From an uncultured Lachnospiraceae bacterium (lineage in GTDB: Bacteria; Bacillota; Clostridia; Lachnospirales; Lachnospiraceae): a stretch of DNA of 45,787 nucleotides. The notes below the pieces were generated by a model. That model did no database searches. It was not told where the DNA came from and saw only the letters and a program-made list of their open reading frames with translations. The position numbers were made by a program, and so were the translations under genes. The stretch is from the NCBI GenBank assembly GCA_946616835.1, contig CAMOJK010000008.1:1-45787 (forward strand). The letters are read 5' to 3'. Positions 20,182 through 27,481 of the stretch are shown one piece after another. How positions within the stretch are numbered: the stretch's first letter is position 1; each line of letters begins with the position of its first letter.

Positions 20182-20982
20182 ATGAGTGAAGAAGTAAAAG
20201 AAGAAATAAAAACAGAAGCAACAGCAGAAGCTGCAAAGCCTGCCAAGGAGAAGAAATCCTTCTTAAGCGAGAATGCTATTGAGATAATCACGGTAATCCT
20301 GTTGGGTGTTACGGCGCTGCTTACAGCATGGGCCAGCTATGCAGGATCCATCCATGGCGGAAATCAGGCTACAAATTATGCCAAGAGTAACAATATAGCA
20401 AGCGACGGTAACTCAAGATACAATGAGGCCGTGCAGAGAATGGCTCAGGATCAGGAAATCTGGAATCAGATTTCTGAGTATGAAGTGGCAATTCTTTATG
20501 CTGATTCAATAGGTGACGAGGATGCTATTGAAGAGAATGTATGGAAACTGCAGTGGCTTTGTGCAGATAACCTGACTGAAGAAATGGGCAGTGTTATCGG
20601 ATATGATTACTACGGTTTCTTTGATGGTGAGAATGATCAGGAAGAGATACTTGCCTGGCTCCATGATGAAAGCGGTCAGGCTGTCACATCACCTTTTATT
20701 AACGAGGACTTCGTAAATGCATATTTTGAGGATTCATATAATGTTTTAGCTGAGTCTGAAGAAGTGCTGGCTCAGGGTCAGGAAGATAATGCAAACGGTG
20801 ATAAATTCTCGCTTGTTAGCGTAATATACAGCGTTGTACTGTTCCTGCTTGGTATTGTGGGTGTATTCAAGAATAAGACAAATAAGGTTGTTGTTTTGAC
20901 AATAAGTATAGTATGTCTGCTTATCGCATTCATATATATGCTTACCATACCGCTTCCTACATCAGGCGGAATCTTCGGCTGA
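20182..20982 (+). CDS. Membrane protein of unknown function (DUF4337-like layout)
   Basis: The protein has a Lys/Glu/Ala-rich cytoplasmic N-terminus, a membrane segment near residues 32-54 and an acidic extracytoplasmic domain of about 140 residues. Two closely spaced membrane segments then run to the C-terminus. This one-plus-two layout, with WASYAGSIHGGNQATNYA after the first segment, resembles DUF4337-type proteins, but that is a weak match by eye. I chose ATG 20182, preceded by GAAAGGAAC; a frame from 20143 adds 13 residues. It follows the DAHP synthase gene closely and may be read from its promoter. Confidence 0.6.
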   Translation: MSEEVKEEIKTEATAEAAKPAKEKKSFLSENAIEIITVILLGVTALLTAWASYAGSIHGGNQATNYAKSNNIASDGNSRYNEAVQRMAQDQEIWNQISEYEVAILYADSIGDEDAIEENVWKLQWLCADNLTEEMGSVIGYDYYGFFDGENDQEEILAWLHDESGQAVTSPFINEDFVNAYFEDSYNVLAESEEVLAQGQEDNANGDKFSLVSVIYSVVLFLLGIVGVFKNKTNKVVVLTISIVCLLIAFIYMLTIPLPTSGGIFG

Positions 20983-21056
20983 GGAATGACATAAGCGGTG
21001 CGGCCGTACATTTTATAAATGCAGGCTGTTGCGTATTATTACAGATAATGAAGGGG

Positions 21057-21094
21057 CAGATTACAGTAAGCTGTAGTCTGTCCTGTTTGTTTTA
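21057..21094 (+). terminator. Probable terminator after the membrane protein gene
   Basis: CAGATTACAG pairs with CTGTAGTCTG (one wobble) across a four-base loop, followed by a T-rich tract interrupted by G and C. It lies about 75 bases after the stop. Confidence 0.55.
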
Positions 21095-21112
21095 GTAATA
21101 AAATGTATTTAA

Positions 21113-21121
21113 TGATATAAT
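21113..21121 (+). promoter_or_regulatory. Predicted extended -10 promoter
   Basis: TGATATAAT is a perfect extended -10 (TGnTATAAT) placed about 120 bases before the hydrolase start. There is no good -35, which is usual for extended -10 promoters. Confidence 0.45.
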
Positions 21122-21241
21122 TACATAGGTTCTCGGTATAGTCTGCGGAAAGCATATGCATTGGAGCTGTTCCTGCTGCGGGCGTTGTTCCGGATGGCAG
21201 GCAAGAGTATAATCAGAAAAATGCGTCAGGGAGGGGGATGT

Positions 21242-22075
21242 ATGAATGATTATATGCGCGAAAGTCTGAGTTACTTTGGGCTGTATGGCAGAATGCTTCG
21301 GGTGAAGAAAAGATTTAAGCCCAAAAGAGTTGATTACGGAACAGATAAGGATCAGTATTTTCTGTTTTATGAGCCGGAAAGGGTAAAATCAGACAAAGTA
21401 ATAATCTGGGTTCATGGCGGAGGCTGGAATGCCGGTACTCCGAAGTTTTTTGATTTTGTCGGACAGTGTGTGGCGGGTGAAGGCTACAGAATGATATCGC
21501 TCGGCTACAGACTTTCACCAAAGTTTAAGTATCCCTGCCAGATAAAGGATGTGTGCAACGGATTCAATGCTGCCATAAAGTATCTGGAAGACAGAAGTAT
21601 CTGTACATCAAAGATTATAGTTGCCGGACCTTCGGCTGGAGCACATTTGACCTCGCTTATGTGCTATTCAAAGAAAATCCAGGAAAAGTGTCACGTCGAT
21701 ATTTCGGGGATTATAGGCTACATAGGCTCGGGCGGTCCATACAGCTTTAGAAACGATCAGTCGTTTACCTTAAGACTGCTCCTCGACCAGCTTTTCAAGA
21801 AAGGCTATGACAGAAGAAAGGGTGAGCCTGCTGCTCTCATGACAGGAAATCATATTCCGATGCTGCTCATACAGAGCAGGCATGACGGATTGATAGAATA
21901 TGCCTGTGCTGAGGATTTTGCACGAAAGGCCGAAAAGGTGGGGAACAGGTGCGAACTGTACAGTATCGTTGATAAAAAGAATACCCACTCCTGGTATACT
22001 GCCGGTATGTTTCTGGAAAACAGGTGCGAAAATAAGGGGCTGGATAAGTTTTTCTCATGGATAGAGGGATTATAG
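21242..22075 (+). CDS. Alpha/beta hydrolase (HSL-type esterase/lipase)
   Basis: A 277-residue hydrolase. HGGGWNAG is the oxyanion-hole motif of the hormone-sensitive-lipase group. The nucleophile is S131 in GPSAGA; SRHDGLIE carries the acid and NTHSWYT the histidine of the triad. It probably acts on small acyl esters; the natural substrate is unknown. I chose ATG 21242 with GGAGGGGG just upstream; an open frame from 21161 adds 27 residues without a ribosome site. The next hydrolase begins immediately after. Confidence 0.82.
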   Translation: MNDYMRESLSYFGLYGRMLRVKKRFKPKRVDYGTDKDQYFLFYEPERVKSDKVIIWVHGGGWNAGTPKFFDFVGQCVAGEGYRMISLGYRLSPKFKYPCQIKDVCNGFNAAIKYLEDRSICTSKIIVAGPSAGAHLTSLMCYSKKIQEKCHVDISGIIGYIGSGGPYSFRNDQSFTLRLLLDQLFKKGYDRRKGEPAALMTGNHIPMLLIQSRHDGLIEYACAEDFARKAEKVGNRCELYSIVDKKNTHSWYTAGMFLENRCENKGLDKFFSWIEGL

Positions 22076-22077
22076 AA

Positions 22078-22719
22078 ATGGGATCGGGAGAATATAATTT
22101 TGGGAATCCTGATGCAGATATCGTCATGATACAGCCGGTTGACGGACACAGCATCCGGGATATTGAGCCGGAAGTATCAGAGATAAGGAAGCTGACCGGC
22201 AAAGATTTCTGCATGAAATGTGTCATGGTTGAAAACTGGAATGATGAGCTTTCACCTTGGGAGGCACCGCCGGTATTCGGTAAGGATGGCTTTGGAGGCC
22301 AGGCAGAGGAAACACTTAAAAAGATATTAGAGCTTACCGTTGATAAAAGCAAAATATATTATATAGGGGGATATTCCCTGGCCGGTCTGTTTGCGCTTTG
22401 GTCTGCTTATCAGACGGATATATTTAAGGGGGTTGCGGCAGCGTCTCCCTCGGTATGGTTCCCGGAATTTACGGATTATATGAGGGCGCATGATGTCAAA
22501 ACAGAGTCAGTATATTTAAGTCTTGGAGATAGAGAGGAAAAAGCAAAAAATTCGGTAATTGCATCTGTCGGTGACAGGATAAGGGAAGCTGAAGTCATAT
22601 TAAGTGACAAGGGGATAAAAGAGATCCTTGAATGGAATCCCGGAAATCATTTTACAGATGCCGGATTGCGGACAGCGAAAGCCTTTGCGTGGTTAATTTC
22701 CGGGCCTGTTGGATCATGA
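22078..22719 (+). CDS. Alpha/beta hydrolase fold esterase-like protein
   Basis: A 213-residue protein with a GxSxG nucleophile elbow, S100 in GGYSLAGLFALW. It also has SLGDREEKAKN as a likely acid segment and a late histidine in WNPGNHFTDAG. The size and the motifs fit small esterases of the D-family/S9-like alpha/beta fold. I prefer ATG 22078, two bases after the preceding stop with GAGGGA upstream; an in-frame ATG at 22057 would overlap the previous gene by 19 bases. The two adjacent hydrolases are different families, not duplicates. Confidence 0.7.
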   Translation: MGSGEYNFGNPDADIVMIQPVDGHSIRDIEPEVSEIRKLTGKDFCMKCVMVENWNDELSPWEAPPVFGKDGFGGQAEETLKKILELTVDKSKIYYIGGYSLAGLFALWSAYQTDIFKGVAAASPSVWFPEFTDYMRAHDVKTESVYLSLGDREEKAKNSVIASVGDRIREAEVILSDKGIKEILEWNPGNHFTDAGLRTAKAFAWLISGPVGS

Positions 22720-22751
22720 ATGTGCTTAGTATATAGGGAGGAGTAACTGCT

Positions 22752-23615
22752 ATGCGTATATCGGAGAGCTGTGCTAAATGTCTTTATGATAAACAGGCGA
22801 ACAAGACGGATAATGCAGAGTACCTGGCTGAAGTGAAATCTATTCTGGATAACAGGGGAGAAGACGATACAAGTCCCTATATGGTTTATCTTTTTAACAA
22901 GGTCCATGAAAAATACTTTGGTAAATGTGCTGATTATAAGGATATCAAGAAATCATACAATGACCTGGTACTCGGGATGGAGGATGATCTGCGTAAAGAA
23001 ATAGAGGAAGCCCCTGACCCATTAGCCAAAGCATTTATCATGTCCAGAATAGGAAATTACATTGATTTTGGTGCCATGAATAATGTAGATCAGGATAAAT
23101 TCTTGAATCTTTTTAAAGACACGGAAATGCGTGAAAGAGATATCCTGGTTTATGAGTCTTTCATAAAGAACTGTGAATCAGGAAGAAACTTTCTCCTAAT
23201 ATGTGATAACTGCGGTGAGGTGGTACTGGACAGGCTGATGATAGAACAGCTTAAGAAAAGATTTCCACAACTTAAATTTAAGGCGCTTGTCCGTGGGAAG
23301 GAAGTACTTAATGATGCAACAGAAGATGATGCACATTATACAGGACTAGACGCTGTGGCAAAAATTGTTTCAAACGGCGAAGCTGTTGCCGGCACAATCT
23401 ATGATATGATGCCAGTGGAAGCGAAAGATGCACTTGATGAGGCTGATGTGATACTTTCAAAGGGACAGGGGAATTATGAGTCATTGTCCGGAAGAAGGTG
23501 GCATATTTTCTATGCGTTTCTTTGTAAATGCGAACTTTTTACGAGTCGGTTTGATGTTCCTTTACTCACCGGCATGTTTGTTGAGGAATTACCGGTACAA
23601 ATTGCAGAGGAATAG
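22752..23615 (+). CDS. DUF89 / ARMT1-like metal-dependent damage-control phosphatase
   Basis: Family blocks are clear: the CAKC pair near the N-terminus (subfamily II type), CDNCGEVVLDR with metal-binding Asp and Asn, VRGKEVLNDATEDDA, and DVILSKGQGNYESL. DUF89 proteins are Mn/Co/Ni-dependent phosphatases that remove damaged or excess phosphometabolites. The specific substrate is unknown. The 287 residues are normal. GGGAGGAG precedes the ATG. It follows the hydrolase pair at close range. Confidence 0.87.
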   Translation: MRISESCAKCLYDKQANKTDNAEYLAEVKSILDNRGEDDTSPYMVYLFNKVHEKYFGKCADYKDIKKSYNDLVLGMEDDLRKEIEEAPDPLAKAFIMSRIGNYIDFGAMNNVDQDKFLNLFKDTEMRERDILVYESFIKNCESGRNFLLICDNCGEVVLDRLMIEQLKKRFPQLKFKALVRGKEVLNDATEDDAHYTGLDAVAKIVSNGEAVAGTIYDMMPVEAKDALDEADVILSKGQGNYESLSGRRWHIFYAFLCKCELFTSRFDVPLLTGMFVEELPVQIAEE

Positions 23616-23660
23616 GTTAAAATATCTCTAATATGAATAATAAATTTATGGAGGCTGGGT

Positions 23661-25358
23661 ATGAATGAATTTGGTTATTCCGGGTTATTGAAAAGAAGAG
23701 TGCTTATTGTAGAGGATGAGGAGGTCAACAGGGAGATACTGGGAACTATGCTCTGTGAAAACTACGAGGTGTCCTATGCAGAAAACGGAGCACAGGCCCT
23801 GGAGATGCTGCGGGAGAGCAGAATCAGGTATTCGCTGATACTTCTGGATCTTCTTATGCCTGTTATGAGCGGAGAGGAACTGCTTGGAAAAATAAAAGAG
23901 GATGAGCTCCTATCAGGTATCCCGGTCATTGTCATGACCAGTGAAAAACCGGCAGAGGTTAAGAGTATCAAAATGGGTGCTGATGATTTCATTACCAAGC
24001 CCTATGACAGCCCGGAGATAATCTTGGCAAGATGCGAAAGGATCATTCAGCTCTATGAAGAAAAGAGCATACTGAGAAGTGCGGAAAAGGATGATCTTAC
24101 GGATCTGTTTACCCAAGAGTTTTTTGATGAATATGTAAGGCAGGTCGATAGCTATGATGAGAAGGCAGCTGACGACGCAATAGTTTTGAATATCGAGCAT
24201 TTCCATATGATAAATGAGATGTTCGGGCGCGAAACAGGTGACGAGATACTTAAGAAAGTTGCTGATATGCTCGTTCACAAATTTGATAACGGTGTATGCA
24301 TCGGCTGCAGACCGTCGGCTGATTATTTCTATCTGTATGTTGATCACAGGGACAGTTACGACGGCGTTTTCAATGGAATGTCGGAGGAACTTGCCAAATA
24401 TTCACATATCCCCAAGATAAGGCTCAGGGCAGGCGTATATCAGAATGTTGACAAGAGCATATCCGTAGATGAAAGGTTTGATCATGCAAAGCTTGCCTGT
24501 GACCGTATCAGGGGAGACTATACGAAACAGATCAGTTTCTACAGTAAGGAACTTAATGATGCAGACCTTTATAATGAAAGGCTCATAAATGATATAGATG
24601 ATGCGATAGCAAACCGGGATCTTGTAGTTTTCTACCAGCCAAAATACGGGATACAGTCGGACAAGCAGGTACTAAGGAGTGCAGAGGCGCTGATCAGATG
24701 GAAGCATCCTGAACTGGGAATGATAAGCCCGGGGGATTTCATACCGCTTTTTGAAAGCAACGGTCTTATCCAGAAGCTGGACCATTATGTATGGGCAGAG
24801 GCTGCATCACAGATAAGAAAATGGAAGGATAAGTATAGCTACACTCTTCCAATTTCAGTCAATGTATCAAGGGTAGATATTTACGATCCGGATCTCGAAA
24901 AGAGACTTCTGGAAATAATTAACGATAATGATCTGACAACATCAGAGCTTATGCTTGAGATAACAGAGAGTGCATATGCTGATGATGCCAAAGGTCTGAC
25001 AGATGTTGTCAACAGTCTCAGGGATAAAGGCTTCAAGATCGAAATGGATGATTTTGGAACAGGGTATTCGTCATTAAATATGATAACGGGTATTCCAATA
25101 GATGTACTGAAGATCGATATGAAATTTATCAGAAACATGAATAAGGACGAGAAGATCCTTAAACTGGTTGAACTTGTAATGGATATTGCCAAATTCCTTA
25201 ATGTCCCGGCTGTTGCGGAAGGCGTGGAAGAGGCTTCACAGGTCGAAAAACTTAAGGAAATGGGCTGCGAGCTCATACAGGGGTATTATTTTTCAAAGCC
25301 TGTTCCGGCTGAAGAGTTTGAGAAATTTATAATTTCCGCGAAGGAGGGAGAAAAATGA
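23661..25358 (+). CDS. Response regulator with degenerate GGDEF and intact EAL domains (c-di-GMP phosphodiesterase)
   Basis: Domains in order: a receiver domain (residues 10-130, phospho-acceptor D63 in LILLDLLMP), a GGDEF-like domain (about 140-300) in which the signature is replaced by PSADYF, and an EAL domain (about 310-560). The EAL domain keeps AEALIRW, EITESAY, DDFGTGYSS, KID and AEGVE. It should therefore hydrolyse cyclic di-GMP under phosphorelay control and not make it. GGAGG precedes the ATG. The next gene, an HPt protein, overlaps it by four bases and is probably the phosphodonor. The cognate kinase seems to be lost or distant, because only a remnant follows. Confidence 0.92.
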   Translation: MNEFGYSGLLKRRVLIVEDEEVNREILGTMLCENYEVSYAENGAQALEMLRESRIRYSLILLDLLMPVMSGEELLGKIKEDELLSGIPVIVMTSEKPAEVKSIKMGADDFITKPYDSPEIILARCERIIQLYEEKSILRSAEKDDLTDLFTQEFFDEYVRQVDSYDEKAADDAIVLNIEHFHMINEMFGRETGDEILKKVADMLVHKFDNGVCIGCRPSADYFYLYVDHRDSYDGVFNGMSEELAKYSHIPKIRLRAGVYQNVDKSISVDERFDHAKLACDRIRGDYTKQISFYSKELNDADLYNERLINDIDDAIANRDLVVFYQPKYGIQSDKQVLRSAEALIRWKHPELGMISPGDFIPLFESNGLIQKLDHYVWAEAASQIRKWKDKYSYTLPISVNVSRVDIYDPDLEKRLLEIINDNDLTTSELMLEITESAYADDAKGLTDVVNSLRDKGFKIEMDDFGTGYSSLNMITGIPIDVLKIDMKFIRNMNKDEKILKLVELVMDIAKFLNVPAVAEGVEEASQVEKLKEMGCELIQGYYFSKPVPAEEFEKFIISAKEGEK

Positions 25359-25693
25359 TAACTATAGACAGCCTTAGGGAATATGGTGCCAATGTGGATG
25401 AGGGTTTGACAAGATGCATGAATAATGAAGCTTTTTATTTAAAGCTTGTAGCAAAAGTCCTTAACGATACGGCTTTTGATTCACTGCGTAAGGCGGTAGA
25501 GGCCGGGGACAAGGAAGAGGCTTTTGAGGCGGCACACAGACTTAAAGGTGCTGTCGGAAACCTTGCACTTACCCCCATCAGTGAACCGGTAAATGAGATG
25601 GTGGAACAGCTCCGGAATAAATCGGATGCAGACTATATGAGCTATCTTGAGAGGATAGAGGAAAGGAAGAAACAGCTCGAAGATATGATCTGA
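25355..25693 (+). CDS. HPt (histidine phosphotransfer) domain protein
   Basis: A single-domain four-helix phosphotransfer protein of 112 residues. The phospho-accepting histidine is H61 in AAHRLKGAVGNL, the typical HPt signature. It would carry phosphate between a hybrid kinase and the receiver domain of the preceding gene, with which it overlaps by four bases (ATGA). Its stop overlaps the start of the kinase remnant, so the three were once one operon. Confidence 0.9.
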   Translation: MITIDSLREYGANVDEGLTRCMNNEAFYLKLVAKVLNDTAFDSLRKAVEAGDKEEAFEAAHRLKGAVGNLALTPISEPVNEMVEQLRNKSDADYMSYLERIEERKKQLEDMI

Positions 25694-26010
25694 TGTCTGT
25701 GGGATATACATTCAAAGGGATGCTGTATCCCGAAGATTATGATGAAATCTCCAAGTCTATTGACGAGCAGATTTCGGACAATGAGGACCGCTTTGATCAT
25801 GTGGTGTACCGGATAATTCGCAAGGACGGCAGGGCTGACCTTAGTTTTACTATAGGTGATACCGGTATTGGAATGAGCCCTGACTACCTGCCCAGGATTT
25901 ATGATACTTTCAGCCAGGAAGATTCGACTGTAACAAATAAGTACGGCAGCACGGGTTTAGGGCTGCCTATAACCAACATTATAGTATCATGGGTACTGGT
26001 TGAAAGTTAG
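25693..26010 (+). pseudogene. Remnant of a PAS-containing histidine kinase (internal deletion, 3' decay)
   Basis: The 105-residue frame joins the end of a PAS fold (YPEDYDEISKSIDEQI, then RIIRKDG) directly to the late part of a kinase ATP-binding domain (GDTGIGMSPDYLPRIYDTFSQE, then STGLGLPIT). The dimerisation domain with the phospho-histidine and the first half of the ATPase domain are missing, which points to a large in-frame deletion. After residue 97 the sequence matches the expected kinase continuation only across frame changes (a MGGT-like piece, then VES), and a stop follows. It cannot be a working kinase. It overlaps the HPt stop and was probably its partner. Confidence 0.75.
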
Positions 26011-26034
26011 AAATGCAAGTGTTATCATATCGCG

Positions 26035-26048
26035 TTAGTGGCTGCTAA
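26035..26048. promoter_or_regulatory. Orphan metal-regulator box (TTAG-N6-CTAA)
   Basis: TTAGTGGCTGCTAA matches the palindrome repeated through the downstream metal island. A perfect 14-base palindrome built on GCATGCATGC abuts it (26049-26062). No intact gene follows; the next sequences are a short ATG frame of eight codons and a gene fragment. Confidence 0.6.
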
Positions 26049-26117
26049 CTGCATGCATGCAGAAAAAATTGTGGCTTAGAAATATAGTATAAGACAAAAG
26101 TAGACAGGAGAATATGA

Positions 26118-26297
<180 letters not shown>

Positions 26298-26330
26298 CTA
26301 CGCCAGGATTTAATACTTTCTTTCTACGAA

Positions 26331-26360
26331 AAATGCGGCTGAAGTTTAGCCGCATTTTTT
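26331..26360 (+). terminator. Rho-independent terminator after the enolase fragment
   Basis: AAATGCGGCT pairs perfectly with AGCCGCATTT over a seven-base loop and runs into T residues. It insulates the upstream operon from the metal island. Confidence 0.85.
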
Positions 26361-26423
26361 ATTTTACAGTAAGAGCAATATGAACGAAGATTTCAAAATT
26401 ACAATTGCATATGGGGGGATACT

Positions 26424-26795
26424 TCATGATCCGCACTTCATCATGTGGGCCTTGATGGCATCAAAAGTTTTGTCGCTGATATAATGCTCGACACGGCAGG
26501 CGTCTTCGGCTGCAGTTGCCTCGTCAACGCCGAGATTTATAAACATTTTAGTAAGAACAGTATGACGCTCATATATGCGCTTGGCAAGTATCTCACCGGC
26601 TTCTGTAAGCTTGTAATAACCGTTGCTGTCTTTTTTTACGAGTCCCTCATCTTTAAGCAATCCCATAGCACGGCTGACCGAAGGCTTAGAGTATCCCAGG
26701 TGATCGGCTATGTCAATTCCTCTTACAGTGCTCGATTTCTGAGAAAGAACATATATAGTTTCCAGGTACATTTCTCCTGATTCCTGTAATGCCAT
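26424..26795 (-). CDS. DtxR/MntR-family metal-dependent transcriptional repressor
   Basis: The N-terminal winged helix carries GESGEMYLET-like and SKPSVSRAMGLLKDEGLV blocks, and the dimerisation/metal domain carries the AEDACRVEHYIS segment with Glu, Cys and His metal ligands. The 123 residues lack the C-terminal SH3-like domain of long DtxR/IdeR proteins, as in MntR-type members. It would bind DNA when loaded with Fe2+ or Mn2+. It is divergent from feoA, and eight TTAG-N6-CTAA boxes in the next 9 kb are the likely operators. AAAGGGG lies upstream of the ATG. The effector metal is inferred as iron from the controlled genes. Confidence 0.87.
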   Translation of the reverse strand: MALQESGEMYLETIYVLSQKSSTVRGIDIADHLGYSKPSVSRAMGLLKDEGLVKKDSNGYYKLTEAGEILAKRIYERHTVLTKMFINLGVDEATAAEDACRVEHYISDKTFDAIKAHMMKCGS

Positions 26796-26846
26796 AAGTG
26801 GTGTCCCCTTTCTTTGTGTTAGGAATAGTCATGGAATGTCCTGAGC

Positions 26847-26928
26847 TTGTATGCCCGGATAACTCTGTGAATGTTCCGTAGTGTCAACCAACATTGATAA
26901 GCTTACCACAGAAACAGGGGGCATACAA
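26847..26928. repeat. Nested inverted repeat (possible structured RNA)
   Basis: TTGTATGCCC (26847-26856) pairs with GGGCATACAA (26919-26928). Inside it TCTGTG (26864-26869) pairs with CACAGA (26907-26912), and within that AATGTT (26870-26875) pairs with AACATT (26890-26895). The arms form one interrupted stem. There is no T-tract on either side, so it is not a simple terminator. Confidence 0.5.
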
Positions 26929-26946
26929 TAATCCGAAAAAAAATGC

Positions 26947-26975
26947 TTGACACATTAGTGCACGCTAACTATAAT
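26947..26975 (+). promoter_or_regulatory. feo promoter with a metal box filling the spacer
   Basis: TTGACA (26947-26952) and TATAAT (26970-26975) are both perfect and 17 bases apart. The palindrome TTAGTGCACGCTAA (26955-26968) fills the spacer, so a bound repressor would exclude RNA polymerase. This is inferred from sequence only. Confidence 0.85.
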
Positions 26976-26984
26976 CATTTAAGG

Positions 26985-26998
26985 TTAGTTAATGCTAA
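26985..26998. promoter_or_regulatory. Second feo metal box
   Basis: TTAGTTAATGCTAA begins 30 bases after the start of the first box, about three helical turns, near the expected transcription start. It could bind a second repressor dimer. Confidence 0.65.
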
Positions 26999-27062
26999 TT
27001 ATAGTTTGGCTAAATTCTGTATGCGCCGATTAATTACTGTGACAATATAAATAATAATATAA

Positions 27063-27076
27063 TTAGTGACTGCTAA
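27063..27076. promoter_or_regulatory. Third feo metal box
   Basis: TTAGTGACTGCTAA overlaps the end of an AT-rich TATAAT-like sequence (27058-27063), about 90 bases before feoA. It may control a second, weaker start or act as an auxiliary operator. Confidence 0.6.
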
Positions 27077-27165
27077 TCAAATACGATAAAATTGGAAGAA
27101 ATAATTCCGAAAGTTTGTCTATGCAAATTGTGTTTTGAAAGCAAAAATGCGGAAAAGGAGGCAAT

Positions 27166-27378
27166 ATGAGTCTTAATGAGGCTGTACCCGGAACAGAATA
27201 CCTGATCACCAAGGTGGATACAGAAGGCGATGAGGAAATGGAAAGCTTTCTTTTTTCGCTTGGCTGTTATAGCGGAGAGAGGATCACCGTTGTAGACAAG
27301 GGGAGAAACCTAGTCGTATCTATTAAGGATGCGAGATACAACATCGATCCGGAGCTTGCGGCAGCAATAATGATATGA
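27166..27378 (+). CDS. feoA: Ferrous iron transport protein A
   Basis: A 70-residue SH3-like protein that helps FeoB import Fe2+. The pattern (EAVPGTEYLITKV, LFSLGCYSGERITVV, RYNIDPELAAAIMI) is that of Firmicute FeoA. AAAAGGAGG precedes the ATG. It is followed by feoB after 103 bases. Control by the upstream metal boxes is inferred. Confidence 0.9.
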   Translation: MSLNEAVPGTEYLITKVDTEGDEEMESFLFSLGCYSGERITVVDKGRNLVVSIKDARYNIDPELAAAIMI

Positions 27379-27481
27379 GGATTTCGGAATATTTTCTACA
27401 TCTGTAATATCGTTGTTTATGGGGGGGCATCAGAGAGCATAACGCAGACCGCGTATGCACATATATAGGAGGAAAAAAGAA

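Larger units (their letters stand above)
26796..27165. other. Divergent control region between the repressor gene and feoA
   Basis: This 370-base gap holds a nested inverted repeat (26847-26928), the feo promoter with two metal boxes (26947-26998) and a third box (27063-27076). On the minus strand TTGACA 17 bases before AGTTAT could be a weak promoter for the repressor gene. The half nearest feoA is very AT-rich. No open frame with a ribosome site was seen. Confidence 0.6.
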
